Shown piece by piece: positions 8,899 to 17,180 of a stretch of DNA of 64,000 nt (the stretch's first letter is position 1; every line of letters begins with the position of its first letter). The stretch covers positions 207,277-271,276 of the forward strand of contig JANLFP010000004.1 in the NCBI GenBank assembly GCA_024655905.1, given 5' to 3'. Below the pieces are notes generated by a model. The model was not told the origin of the DNA. It saw only the letters and a list, made by a program, of their open reading frames with translations, and made no database searches. This stretch comes from Tepidanaerobacteraceae bacterium. Its GTDB lineage: Bacteria > Bacillota > Thermosediminibacteria > Thermosediminibacterales > Tepidanaerobacteraceae. The position numbers were made by a program, and so were the translations under genes.

Positions 8899-8919
8899 GG
8901 TGACGCATTTTGCATCATG
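8899..8919 (-). other. Small hairpin between major prepilin and pilD
   Basis: On the minus strand TGATGC pairs with GCGTCA around the loop AAAAT (arms 8912-8917 and 8901-8906). There is no T run, so it is not a classical terminator. Lying just after the abundant-pilin gene, it could slow 3' decay of the prepilin message relative to the downstream genes; that role is inference. Confidence 0.4.
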
Positions 8920-8943
8920 TGTGTCTATTTATATATATTAACT

Positions 8944-9351
8944 CTATTGTAATAAATTAGTTCCGCTTGCACTATCTCCATAATATACGCCTGTACATTT
9001 TCCGTCTTCAACCTTTGCACTCCAAGTCGTTTCCGAACTGTTCTGTGCCTTGGGAACTTCTTTCAGATAATCAGGCACTAAATTATTCTGAATGTTGGTA
9101 TCGCTTTTTACAACATATGTTTGATAACCTGTAGATTGATCATCTAAATATTTCTGCTCTGCAGCTCTTGCTATTATTTGTGCTGAAGCTTTATCAGCAC
9201 TCTTTTTTGCTGCACTTATAGTCCCTGTAAATCTTGGCACCGCAATCGCCGCTATAATGGCCAGCACTGAAAGCACCGCCAACAACTCCACCAGCGTAAA
9301 ACCCCTTTTGTCCTTTTCTATCTTCCTGAAGACCATCGCTATTATTCGCAT
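8944..9351 (-). CDS. pilA: Major type IV prepilin (PilA-like)
   Basis: The product is about 135 residues. The leader ends DKRG, then FTLVELLAVLSVLAIIAAIA, a canonical type IV pilin helix with glutamate at +5, followed by AVPRFTGTISAAKKSADKAS and a compact variable head with a single cysteine. I chose the ATG at 9351 because GAGGGGGG precedes it; upstream in-frame codons lack a site. It directly follows pilC and precedes pilD, the usual place of the main pilin. A GspG-like pseudopilin is possible but less likely given pilT in the operon. Confidence 0.88.
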   Translation of the reverse strand: MRIIAMVFRKIEKDKRGFTLVELLAVLSVLAIIAAIAVPRFTGTISAAKKSADKASAQIIARAAEQKYLDDQSTGYQTYVVKSDTNIQNNLVPDYLKEVPKAQNSSETTWSAKVEDGKCTGVYYGDSASGTNLLQ

Positions 9352-9420
9352 TGCTTGCTTCCCCCCTCGGCTATGTTTGGTAATTTGAGACAAAAGAAAT
9401 ATCACTATGCACCATTTTGT

Positions 9421-10635
9421 CTAAAAATTCATTTTGGTCATAAAATCAAACATCGGCATTACTACTGATACCACTATAAAACCCACTATCAATGCCATCC
9501 CCATGATTATCAATGGTTCCAGCAGAGTTGTCATTCTTGTGACGGCGCTTTCTACTTCATTATCATAAAAATCTGCAGCCATTTTCAGCATATAATCCAG
9601 AGAGCCCGTATTTTCACCTACTTTTACCATGTGAATGAGCATAGGAGGAAAGAATTCACTGTTTTTTAAAGGTGCAGCAAGACCTCTGCCTTTTTTGATT
9701 TCGTCTTCTACTTGGGATAAGTATTTTTGTACTACTGTATTTCCAATAACTTTTTTTATTATATTAATGCTTTGGATAATCGATATTCCGCTGGCCAGCA
9801 AAACACTTAAAGTCCTGGCGAACTGTGCGATAATTATTTTTTTGTTTGTCTCCCCAATTACGGGTAGGTTTAACTTTGCCTTATCGAAAAACTTTTTCCC
9901 CGCTTCTGTGGATATGTATATTTTCACGCCCAAAAATAAACCTGTCACAAAAATGAGCAGTAAAAGCCAGTTGTTCTTTATAATAGTGCTTATTCCCATC
10001 ATAATTCTTGTAGAAAGTGGAAGAACGGCTCCCATCTGTTGGAACATTGATGCAAAGGTAGGCAAGATTACCGTCACAAGAAATGCTACTACTAATGCCG
10101 CTACTATTAAGATGAATATAGGATAAAGTAGTGCATTTTTTACTTTTTGGTTCAAGCGATATTCTTTTTCATAGTGTAGAGCCATTCTGTCCATAACTAT
10201 ATCCAAGGCCCCGCTTATTTCACCTGTTTCAACCATGTTTACCAAAAGTTCCGGAAATATATCTTTATATAATCCCATTGCTCGAGATAGATTTTTTCCT
10301 TTCTGAACTTCTTCAAATACTCCATCTACAGTTTCACGGAGTTTTGAATTTTCGGTCTGTTTTCTGAGTATATCCAGGCTATCAAGAACAGTAATACCGG
10401 CATTTATCATCGTCGAAAATTGCCTGCAAAAAATAGACAGATCCCTAGCCGCAATCCTGCCGAACAGTATGTTTAAAGGCAGAGAGCCGAATTCTTTTTT
10501 ACTTTCCTTGATATCAACTGGAAAAAAGTTTTTCCCCTTGAGCATATAGATAACCCCAACCCTGTTAGGGGCCTCAAATAATCCTTCAATTGTATGACCA
10601 TAATAATTTTTGGCTATATATTGGTATACTGGCAT
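9421..10635 (-). CDS. pilC: Type IV pilus platform protein PilC
   Basis: Polytopic inner-membrane platform on which the motor ATPases act. 404 residues with two repeated GspF domains: FCRQFSTMINAGITVLDSL near the start and FARTLSVLLASGISIIQSI in the second half, each followed by membrane helices, and a final LLEPLIIMGMALIVGFIV segment. GGAGGTGGAG precedes the ATG at 10635. It lies between pilT and the major prepilin gene. Confidence 0.95.
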   Translation of the reverse strand: MPVYQYIAKNYYGHTIEGLFEAPNRVGVIYMLKGKNFFPVDIKESKKEFGSLPLNILFGRIAARDLSIFCRQFSTMINAGITVLDSLDILRKQTENSKLRETVDGVFEEVQKGKNLSRAMGLYKDIFPELLVNMVETGEISGALDIVMDRMALHYEKEYRLNQKVKNALLYPIFILIVAALVVAFLVTVILPTFASMFQQMGAVLPLSTRIMMGISTIIKNNWLLLLIFVTGLFLGVKIYISTEAGKKFFDKAKLNLPVIGETNKKIIIAQFARTLSVLLASGISIIQSINIIKKVIGNTVVQKYLSQVEDEIKKGRGLAAPLKNSEFFPPMLIHMVKVGENTGSLDYMLKMAADFYDNEVESAVTRMTTLLEPLIIMGMALIVGFIVVSVVMPMFDFMTKMNF

Positions 10636-10665
10636 ATCTCCACCTCCAGCAGCTAGCAGGCGCTT

Positions 10666-11721
10666 TTAATTTCCAATAAACCTTAGCAAAGATTCTTCGC
10701 TGCTGCAGTTTGAAAGAGCATTTTCATAGGATATTACTCCCTGCTTGTAAAGTTGCGCTAATGAAAAATCCATGGTTTGCATTCCGTATTTACAGCCTGT
10801 TTCCATAGCAGCGATGATTTGATGAGATTTGCCCTCTCTTATTAAATTTCTTATAGCCGTCGTGGCAAGCATTATTTCCACTGCTGCCACTCTGCCATTG
10901 TTATCCTTTTGAACTATGAGGTTCTGGCAAATTACGCCCTGCAACACCGCGGAAAGCTGTGTCCTTATTTGCTGCTGTTGATGTGGAGGAAAAACATCTA
11001 TTATCCTGTCTATAGTCTTGTCCGCTCTGATTGTATGCAAAGTTGACATTACCAAATGGCCTGTTTCGGCTGCAGTGATGGCTATTGATATGGTTTCCAG
11101 ATCCCTCATTTCTCCAACCAGTATAACATCCGGATCCTGTCGGAGGGCTGCACGAAGAGCAGAAGAAAAGCTCATGGAATCATGACCAATCTCGCGCTGG
11201 TTAACTATGCTTTTCTTATGTTCGTGAAGATACTCAATAGGATCCTCAAGAGTAATTATGTGGCAGCTTCGTTCATTATTTATCAAATCTATCATGGATG
11301 CCAATGTGGTTGATTTGCCGCTGCCAGCTGGCCCGGCAACCAAAACCAGGCCCGTGCTTTTTCTAGCCAGATCTTTTATAATCTGCGGTAAACCAAGTTT
11401 TTCGATGGTGGGAATTTTGAGGGCTAGTGCTCTTGCAACAAGACCATAACTTCCCCTCTGTCGGAATACATTGATGCGGAAATTTCCTATACCTTTTGCG
11501 CAATAAGAAAAATCAAGTTCCCCTGCTTTTTTTAACATTTCAATGCGTTCATCATCCAATATTTCTTTCACCATTTTTAACGTGTCTTCAGGAAATAATT
11601 TTTTATGGTTTAATGCAACAAGTTTGCCGTTTATTCTGAAAATAGGGGGTGCGCCAACTGTAATGTGAATATCGGATGCAGAATTTTTTACCGCAAACTC
11701 CATTATTTCTCCAAGAGTCAA
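10666..11721 (-). CDS. pilT: Pilus retraction ATPase PilT
   Basis: Hexameric motor that disassembles the pilus. 351 residues with the PilT N-terminal SASDIHITVGAPPIFRINGK block, Walker A GPAGSGKSTTLASM near residue 130, the Asp box ITLEDPIEY, Walker B QDPDVILVGEMRDLETI, the His box and the C-terminal retraction motif AIRNLIREGKSHQI. The start is TTG at 11721, with GGGAGAG upstream; the ATG six codons in is less likely. Presence of PilT implies retractable pili, hence twitching or DNA uptake. Confidence 0.96.
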   Translation of the reverse strand: MTLGEIMEFAVKNSASDIHITVGAPPIFRINGKLVALNHKKLFPEDTLKMVKEILDDERIEMLKKAGELDFSYCAKGIGNFRINVFRQRGSYGLVARALALKIPTIEKLGLPQIIKDLARKSTGLVLVAGPAGSGKSTTLASMIDLINNERSCHIITLEDPIEYLHEHKKSIVNQREIGHDSMSFSSALRAALRQDPDVILVGEMRDLETISIAITAAETGHLVMSTLHTIRADKTIDRIIDVFPPHQQQQIRTQLSAVLQGVICQNLIVQKDNNGRVAAVEIMLATTAIRNLIREGKSHQIIAAMETGCKYGMQTMDFSLAQLYKQGVISYENALSNCSSEESLLRFIGN

Positions 11722-11733
11722 AATGCTCTCTCC

Positions 11734-13422
11734 CTATTCCTGGACATATACTGCTTTCAGCATTTCTTCTACCGTTGTAATTCCATTAATTACCATTTCG
11801 GCGCAATTTTCTTTTAATGTTTGCATTCCCTGTTGTTTGGATAATTCCTGCAGCCTGTCCGTTGTTGATATTTGAGCTATTAGCTCGCGAAGTTTACGTG
11901 TTACCACCATTATCTCGTTTACGGCAGTCCTTCCATAATATCCGGTTCCGTTACATGTGCTGCAGCCTTTTCCTCTATAAAGCACCAATTCGGATTCAGT
12001 GGTCAGCCCTAGAATTTTTAACTCCTGTGTTGATGCTTTATATGCCGACCTGCACTCGGGACAAATTTTCCTTACAAGTCTCTGCGCTATAACCCCCACA
12101 ATGGCGGATGCTACCAGATAAGGTTCTATCCCCATATCTAAAAGTCTAATCACTGAACTCGTGGCATCATTGGTATGAAGTGTACTTAAAACAAGATGCC
12201 CTGTTATAGCAGCCCTTACTGCCAGATTTGCGGTCTCCTCGTCTCTTATCTCTCCTATCATGATTACATTTGGATCCTGTCTAAGTATTGCTCTAAGGCC
12301 GTTAGCAAAATTAAGCCCTATTTTAGGGTTTACCTGTATCTGATTTATTCCATCAAGTCTATATTCTACCGGGTCTTCGAGAGTGATGATATTTATTTCG
12401 GGACGGTTTATTTCTCTGAGTGCGGCATAAAGGGTAGTAGTCTTTCCGCTCCCAGTTGGGCCTGCAACAAGAATTATCCCGCATGGCGCTTTTAAAAGTT
12501 TTTCGTATTTTTCAATATTCTTTTCGTTAAAACCCAATTGCTTTTTTGTCATCAGAAAATTTTCCCTGTCTAATATCCTTATAACAACTTTTTCACCATA
12601 AACAGTTGGTATAATAGAAATTCGAAGGTCCAAATTCTTCCCAGCTGCTTCCAATTCCACTCTTCCGTCCTGAGGGAGCCTTCTTTCGGCTATATCGAGA
12701 TTGCTCATAATTTTTATTCTTGCCACTACAGCCCCATGAGTCTGCATAGACGTACTCATTATTTCAATTAAATCTCCGTCTACTCTGAACCTAATTCGTA
12801 GTTTTCTTTCTCCGGGTTCTATGTGTATATCGCTAGCTCTGTTGGCAACCGCTTGTTCAATTATTGAGTTGACAAATCTGACTACCGGAGCGTTATTTAC
12901 CTGTTCAATCAATTCCTTATCCAAAGCTATATTATCTTCAATATCATATTCTTTTTTAAAATCCTCAATAGCTTTTTCCGCTGTCTGCTTTCCATAATAA
13001 TATTCAATCGCATTCTTTATATCGCTTTCTGAAGCTATTGCCGGTTGAACATCCATGCCTGAAACGAGTTTAATTTCATCAATGGCAAATATATTCAGCG
13101 GATCGCTCATAGCTACAGTTAGCAACATGCCGGTTTTATTTATGGGTATAATATTATATTTTCTCGCAATAGTTTCAGGTAAAATCCCGACCACTTTTGA
13201 ATCAATGAAGTATTTATCGAATTTAATATGAGGAATATCAAGCTGGTACTCAAGTATTTCTATTATATCATCCTCAGAAACAATTCCTTCTTCGACCAGA
13301 ATTTTGCCGAGCTTGTTCCCTCTTTTTTTCTGTAGGTCAATTGCATATTCCAATTGTTTTTTTGTGATTTTCCCCGATTCAACCAATATGTCTCCCAAGC
13401 TTTTTCTATTTCTATGAAGCAT
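11734..13422 (-). CDS. pilB: Pilus extension ATPase PilB
   Basis: Assembly motor of the pilus. 562 residues: an N-terminal MshE/GspE-N type domain (LGDILVESGKITKKQLE), then the ATPase with SDIHIEPGERKLRIRFRVDG, Walker A GPTGSGKTTTLYAAL, ITLEDPVEY, Walker B RQDPNVIMIGEIRDEETA and a zinc-binding CPEC ... CSTC block. The ATG at 13422 has AGGAG upstream. First gene of the pilus operon, preceded by an unusually long structured leader region. Confidence 0.96.
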   Translation of the reverse strand: MLHRNRKSLGDILVESGKITKKQLEYAIDLQKKRGNKLGKILVEEGIVSEDDIIEILEYQLDIPHIKFDKYFIDSKVVGILPETIARKYNIIPINKTGMLLTVAMSDPLNIFAIDEIKLVSGMDVQPAIASESDIKNAIEYYYGKQTAEKAIEDFKKEYDIEDNIALDKELIEQVNNAPVVRFVNSIIEQAVANRASDIHIEPGERKLRIRFRVDGDLIEIMSTSMQTHGAVVARIKIMSNLDIAERRLPQDGRVELEAAGKNLDLRISIIPTVYGEKVVIRILDRENFLMTKKQLGFNEKNIEKYEKLLKAPCGIILVAGPTGSGKTTTLYAALREINRPEINIITLEDPVEYRLDGINQIQVNPKIGLNFANGLRAILRQDPNVIMIGEIRDEETANLAVRAAITGHLVLSTLHTNDATSSVIRLLDMGIEPYLVASAIVGVIAQRLVRKICPECRSAYKASTQELKILGLTTESELVLYRGKGCSTCNGTGYYGRTAVNEIMVVTRKLRELIAQISTTDRLQELSKQQGMQTLKENCAEMVINGITTVEEMLKAVYVQE

Positions 13423-13440
13423 AAGGCTACTTCTCCTAAA

Positions 13441-13465
13441 ATAAAAAGAATAATTCTAATTATTC
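13441..13465 (-). promoter_or_regulatory. Terminator-like palindrome just ahead of pilB
   Basis: On the minus strand GAATAATT and AATTATTC form a perfect inverted repeat (13448-13465) followed by TTTTTATTTT, then the pilB ribosome binding site about 10 bases further. The stem is AT-only apart from its ends, so termination would be weak. It may act as an attenuator or occlude the start region. This role is inference from shape. Confidence 0.4.
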
Positions 13466-13499
13466 CTCGCATCATATTTTATTAAATCTATTCAAAAAT

Positions 13500-13536
13500 G
13501 AACAACAAGAATTTACCGAATTTTACTTAGTTGTTC
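13500..13536 (-). promoter_or_regulatory. Hairpin in the pilB leader region
   Basis: GAACAAC (13500-13506) pairs with GTTGTTC (13530-13536), and AAG with CTT inside them across one bulged base, giving a roughly 10-pair stem in the untranslated stretch ahead of pilB. No known riboswitch signature was recognised in it. Confidence 0.4.
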
Positions 13537-13680
13537 TGATATCGAGTTATATTTATTTTGAAACCTTATTCAGGAAATTCGACCAGATTTTGCTTTATTT
13601 ATTTATTATTCTATACTAAAAATAAAATTCCTTCTGTCTTGGATAAAAAAAGGGATAATATTTGACAATAATTCATATAA

Positions 13681-13794
13681 TGTGAGGCTAACCGACAAAA
13701 CGGCCCATTATTGTACGATTTTTTAGAGAGTATAAATTTATCGACCTAAATGTTTAGGCTAAATCCGAAGGATTTGACCCCATTATTACAGACA
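13681..13794. promoter_or_regulatory. Two related hairpin motifs in the pilB upstream region
   Basis: The 13423-13804 stretch has no gene. Within it two similar elements lie in tandem. On the plus strand each reads TGT, two or three variable bases, AGGCTAA or GGCTAA, a short inverted repeat, then CCCATTATT. Copy one, 13681-13715, has stem CCG/CGG; copy two, 13751-13786, has stem AAATCC/GGATTT. The flanks are conserved while the stems differ in sequence, which suggests a structured RNA or a protein site. A separate CCTAAA/TTTAGG palindrome overlaps copy two. I could not match it to a known riboswitch, and direction is uncertain. Confidence 0.45.
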
Positions 13795-13796
13795 TT

Positions 13797-13817
13797 AAAA
13801 AAGCCTAACGGCTTTTT
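13797..13817 (-). terminator. Terminator overlapping the stop of the 70-residue gene
   Basis: AAAAAGCC and GGCTTTTT form a strong stem around the loop GTTA on the minus strand, with a T run. The stop codon of the upstream small gene falls at the stem-loop border, so the gene ends inside its own terminator. It also separates the yqeG transcript from the pilus operon. Confidence 0.85.
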
Positions 13818-14017
13818 ACAAAATACAAACTCATATGCGGTATTTTTTGATTTTTATTGGGTAAACCCACATCCAATAATTTATAGTTTAAGAGAATCGG
13901 ATTTTTTTCTTTTAACTCTCTGACTATTTTTTTCAATTCATAAACAATGGCTTCAGATTCGTGTATATTTATCTGAAAATGTCGGGGTACTTTTTTACTT
14001 ATTGTCAGTAATTCCAT
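13805..14017 (-). CDS. Hypothetical 70-residue protein
   Basis: I do not recognise this family. The protein is short and soluble, with a central charged helix (ESEAIVYELKKIVRELKEKN) and a C-terminal hydrophobic strand (PHMSLYFVK). No signal peptide, membrane helix or cysteine is visible. The ATG at 14017 has a strong GGGAGGAAATAAAT site, and the gene ends in a clear terminator, so it is very likely expressed. It follows yqeG by about 50 bases and may share its transcript. Confidence 0.7.
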   Translation of the reverse strand: MELLTISKKVPRHFQINIHESEAIVYELKKIVRELKEKNPILLNYKLLDVGLPNKNQKIPHMSLYFVKSR

Positions 14018-14068
14018 ATTTATTTCCTCCCGTCGAAAAAGATAAAATAAAATTTTTACAGTAACGTT

Positions 14069-14563
14069 CTATTTAATTTTTAATTGTTTCAAAACAATGT
14101 TCTCAACTATGCGCATTAATTTAGTCCATATGAATTCTTTTTTGCTCGCCGGTTTAACCATTATAGCCAACATTCCCATCCTTTTTGCTCCAAAAACATC
14201 CGTAAATATCTGGTCGCCAATTACAGCTACCTGGTCATTGTTAATTCCTAGGATGTTTAATCCTTTTAAAAAAGCTTTTTTGCAAGGTTTTATTGCCCTG
14301 GTGACTGCTGGAATACCCATTCGGCTGGCACACTCGTTTATTCGTCGTGCCCTGTTATTTGAGACAATGCATAATGATAAACCCCAATCCTTACATTTTT
14401 TGATCCAGTCCATCAAATCCTGGCTGATATCCGAACAGTCCCACGGCAATAGGGTATTATCCAGGTCGATTAAAAGCCCTTTAATATTATTCTTCTTTAA
14501 ATATTCAAAATCCAGATTATATATATTGTCTAAATAAAGATCGGGAAGCAATAATTTTAGCAT
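14069..14563 (-). CDS. yqeG: YqeG-family HAD IIIA phosphatase
   Basis: Small haloacid-dehalogenase phosphatase; the family includes phosphatidylglycerophosphate phosphatase candidates, and the substrate here is unknown. 164 residues with motif I DLDNTLLPWD near residue 33, motif II in LCIVSNN, a lysine in the KPCKKAF segment and motif III GDQIFTDVFGAKRMG. All catalytic positions expected for the family are present. It sits between sigK upstream and a small unknown gene. Confidence 0.9.
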   Translation of the reverse strand: MLKLLLPDLYLDNIYNLDFEYLKKNNIKGLLIDLDNTLLPWDCSDISQDLMDWIKKCKDWGLSLCIVSNNRARRINECASRMGIPAVTRAIKPCKKAFLKGLNILGINNDQVAVIGDQIFTDVFGAKRMGMLAIMVKPASKKEFIWTKLMRIVENIVLKQLKIK

Positions 14564-14611
14564 TTTTTACCTCGGTTATATTTTATATTTTTATCTTATA
14601 CCAAAAACTCC

Positions 14612-15331
14612 TTATTTACAACCGTCTGTATTTAATTCACCGAACAGTTTTTTTATAGCCCTTTTCTCTATCCGCGATACATATGACCTTGAAATTCCTA
14701 ATAATTTTGCTATTTCCCTTTGAGTTTTTCCAACGCCGTTCAAAAGGCCATACCTAAGTTCAATCACTTTTTGTTCTCTTCCTTTCAATACGGTTTTTAT
14801 TTTCTCATGGAGTTTTTGTTGCTGGAACTTATCTGCAATTCGATCCGTAATGGCATCTGAATCCGTTCCAAGGACATCCATCAATGATATTTCGTTGCCT
14901 TCCTTGTCGACACCTATAGGGTCCTGCAGATATACTTCTGCTTTTATTTTTTTTGTAGCCCTGAGATTCATTAAAATTTCGTTTTCAATGCATCTTGCCG
15001 CATATGTGGCAAGGCGATTGCCCTTGTTGTTGTTAAAGGTTGTTATTGATTTTATTAGACCAATGGTGCCTATGGATATAAGGTCGTCCATGTCTTCTCC
15101 TGTGCTGGCAAATTTCTTGACAATATGCGCTACCAGCCGCAGATTCCTTTCTATTAATATATTTCTCGCCTCTTCACTCCCATTTTTATACAGTTCCAGA
15201 TATCTTTCCTCCTCTTCTGGAGAAAGAGGTTGCGGGAAAGTAGTGTTGTTGGTGATGAATGCCAGCCAGGTTAAAAATTCTTTGAAAAATAAAATACCCA
15301 AAGTCACTAGGACTGCAAGGGCATTTTCCAT
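14612..15331 (-). CDS. sigK: RNA polymerase sporulation sigma factor SigK (uninterrupted)
   Basis: Late mother-cell sigma factor. About 239 residues with an N-terminal hydrophobic pro-sequence ([20 protein letters not shown]) like the pro-SigK segment removed by SpoIVFB, then [10 protein letters not shown], region 2 ([20 protein letters not shown]...) and region 4 ([41 protein letters not shown], read in parts). The ATG at 15331 has GGGAGGTG upstream. The frame is continuous, so no skin-type element splits it. A candidate SigE -10 (CATATATT) lies on the minus strand within about 20 bases upstream of the binding site, but the -35 is weak. Confidence 0.95.
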   Translation of the reverse strand: MENALAVLVTLGILFFKEFLTWLAFITNNTTFPQPLSPEEEERYLELYKNGSEEARNILIERNLRLVAHIVKKFASTGEDMDDLISIGTIGLIKSITTFNNNKGNRLATYAARCIENEILMNLRATKKIKAEVYLQDPIGVDKEGNEISLMDVLGTDSDAITDRIADKFQQQKLHEKIKTVLKGREQKVIELRYGLLNGVGKTQREIAKLLGISRSYVSRIEKRAIKKLFGELNTDGCK

Positions 15332-15394
15332 TACATCACACCTCCCTGTGCGGTACCTATAATATATGACTCGGGTATTAAAAATGTGCATGTA

Positions 15395-16972
15395 TCATTT
15401 ATTGATGTTTAATTTTTCAACGATTTCCCGAAATACTGGAGCGGCTTTAGCTGGCCCTGAACCACCGTTTTCTATGAACACTGAAATGATATAGCGTGGC
15501 GATTCCGTAGGAAAATACCCCACAAACCATGCATGGTATTTTTTGTTTCCGAACTCTGCTGTTCCGGTTTTTCCGGCGGTTTTTCCAATAGGAAGCAAAG
15601 GCATGGCATTTACACCGGTTCCGTATTTTGTCACTTCTTCGAGAGCTTCTTTGACTTTACTTGCTGTTTCTTCTGAAATGACTCTAACGGCATCCTTGCC
15701 ATGATCAAAAGGTATTGTGTTTCCATCAGATTCAACCACACCCGTTGTCAAATGAGGTTTTATCAAAATACCTCCATTAGCAATTATAGACACCATCTGC
15801 GCTGCCTGCAAAGGGGTTATCAGAATCGGCCCCTGTCCGATGGAAATATTGCCAATATCCTGATAATACACTTTTTGTATCTCGGGAATAAACCCTGTTT
15901 TTTCTTCGGGTAAATCCATAAGTACTTTTTGTCCTAATCCAAATTTTTTTGCATATTCAATGAGCTTCTGTTTTCCCAATGAAAGTCCCAGCTGGATGAA
16001 AACCGTATTGCATGACCTGGCAACGGCTTCTTTCAGAGTGATTTCACCATGACCTCCCTTATCATAACTTCCACATTTGAATAAAATGCCGCCTACTTTT
16101 ATAAAACCCGGGCAGTAAAATCTATCATCCAAACTCGCGAGGTTTTCCTCTAAAGCAGCCGAAAGCACCACTATCTTAAATATGGAGCCGGGCGAAAAGG
16201 CTTCCACAGCGCGGTTTATCAACGGCGCATCTTCTCTGTTCAAATAATCTTCAATACAATATTGCTTATAATTTGGTCGGCTGGCCATAGAAAGAATATC
16301 GCCTGTTTTTGCATCCAGAATAACCACAGCTCCCCTTGGAACTTCATCATCCATTATCTGTTCCACTATTTCCTGAATCTTGCTGTCGATTGCAAGTTGT
16401 ATCCCGCTTGAAGATTCATTCTTTTTTTGTGAAATCCCAGGTATAGGTTGCCCGAAACCATCGTATAAAATAGTATTTTTCGTTCCAGTGCTGCTCAATA
16501 CCTTTTCAAATGTTTTTTCTATGCCGGTCTTGCTTTTATATCCTACGACATGCGTCGCAAGAGCGGAAGGGCCATATTCGATCTTTTTTTTATATAAAAA
16601 GATCCCGGGAGTCTTTCCTTCAAGGTCTCTTATTATACCTGTGTTTTCGGGGGTAATTCTTACAATTTGGGGTTTTTCGCCATCCATAGAATTAATGACA
16701 TGTTTTTCAAATAAGCTTTTTTTCTGCAAAGGTGTAAGCCATCGGGGTGATATAATTGCATAACTTTCATAATATGAACCTGTTAAAGATTTGCCATATC
16801 TATCATATATGTCGCCATTCGCGGTGTCAATCAAACTGCCGTTCCACTGAGATTCAGCCTTTTTTAAATAAAAAGATCTGTCTAGAACTTGAATATAAAA
16901 TAATCGCAACAAAAGAACCAAAATTAGAACAGATACTATGATATGAATTAAAAATATCCGCATTTCTTTCAT
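15395..16972 (-). CDS. Class B penicillin-binding protein (PBP2/SpoVD-like transpeptidase)
   Basis: Cross-links peptidoglycan. About 525 residues with one N-terminal membrane anchor, a dimerisation domain, and the transpeptidase motifs SPGSIFKIV (active-site serine), RSCN (the SxN motif) and AGKTGTAEF (KTG). No PASTA domains are seen at the C-terminus. I start at the ATG at 16972, with GGTGA about 9 bases upstream. It sits just ahead of sigK, so a sporulation role (cortex or septum) is plausible but unproven; a vegetative PBP2 is the alternative. Confidence 0.88.
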   Translation of the reverse strand: MKEMRIFLIHIIVSVLILVLLLRLFYIQVLDRSFYLKKAESQWNGSLIDTANGDIYDRYGKSLTGSYYESYAIISPRWLTPLQKKSLFEKHVINSMDGEKPQIVRITPENTGIIRDLEGKTPGIFLYKKKIEYGPSALATHVVGYKSKTGIEKTFEKVLSSTGTKNTILYDGFGQPIPGISQKKNESSSGIQLAIDSKIQEIVEQIMDDEVPRGAVVILDAKTGDILSMASRPNYKQYCIEDYLNREDAPLINRAVEAFSPGSIFKIVVLSAALEENLASLDDRFYCPGFIKVGGILFKCGSYDKGGHGEITLKEAVARSCNTVFIQLGLSLGKQKLIEYAKKFGLGQKVLMDLPEEKTGFIPEIQKVYYQDIGNISIGQGPILITPLQAAQMVSIIANGGILIKPHLTTGVVESDGNTIPFDHGKDAVRVISEETASKVKEALEEVTKYGTGVNAMPLLPIGKTAGKTGTAEFGNKKYHAWFVGYFPTESPRYIISVFIENGGSGPAKAAPVFREIVEKLNINK

Positions 16973-17180
16973 CTTTATATTCACCGACAGGTATAATTCC
17001 CCATCCTAGAGAATGTTATGCCTCTCACTCAAAAAATTATCATAAATTTAGGGAGTCTTCATTATTTTATTTAACTCGTAATTTAACCGGTTGTTTAACT
17101 CCTATTTTATAAGGTTGCCATTCTTTTTCTAACTTTTTTGCCACTGCCGATCAATGAAAAATATATTTGCAGAAAAATAA

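Noticed and set aside
13662..13681. TTGACA and TATAAT on the plus strand as a promoter
   Set aside because: The two boxes are only 8 bases apart, too close for a SigA promoter, and no plus-strand gene follows.
13423..13804. c-di-GMP riboswitch (GEMM) in the pilB leader
   Set aside because: Pilus operons in Clostridia often have one, but I find none of the GEMM-I or GEMM-II signature sequences on either strand.
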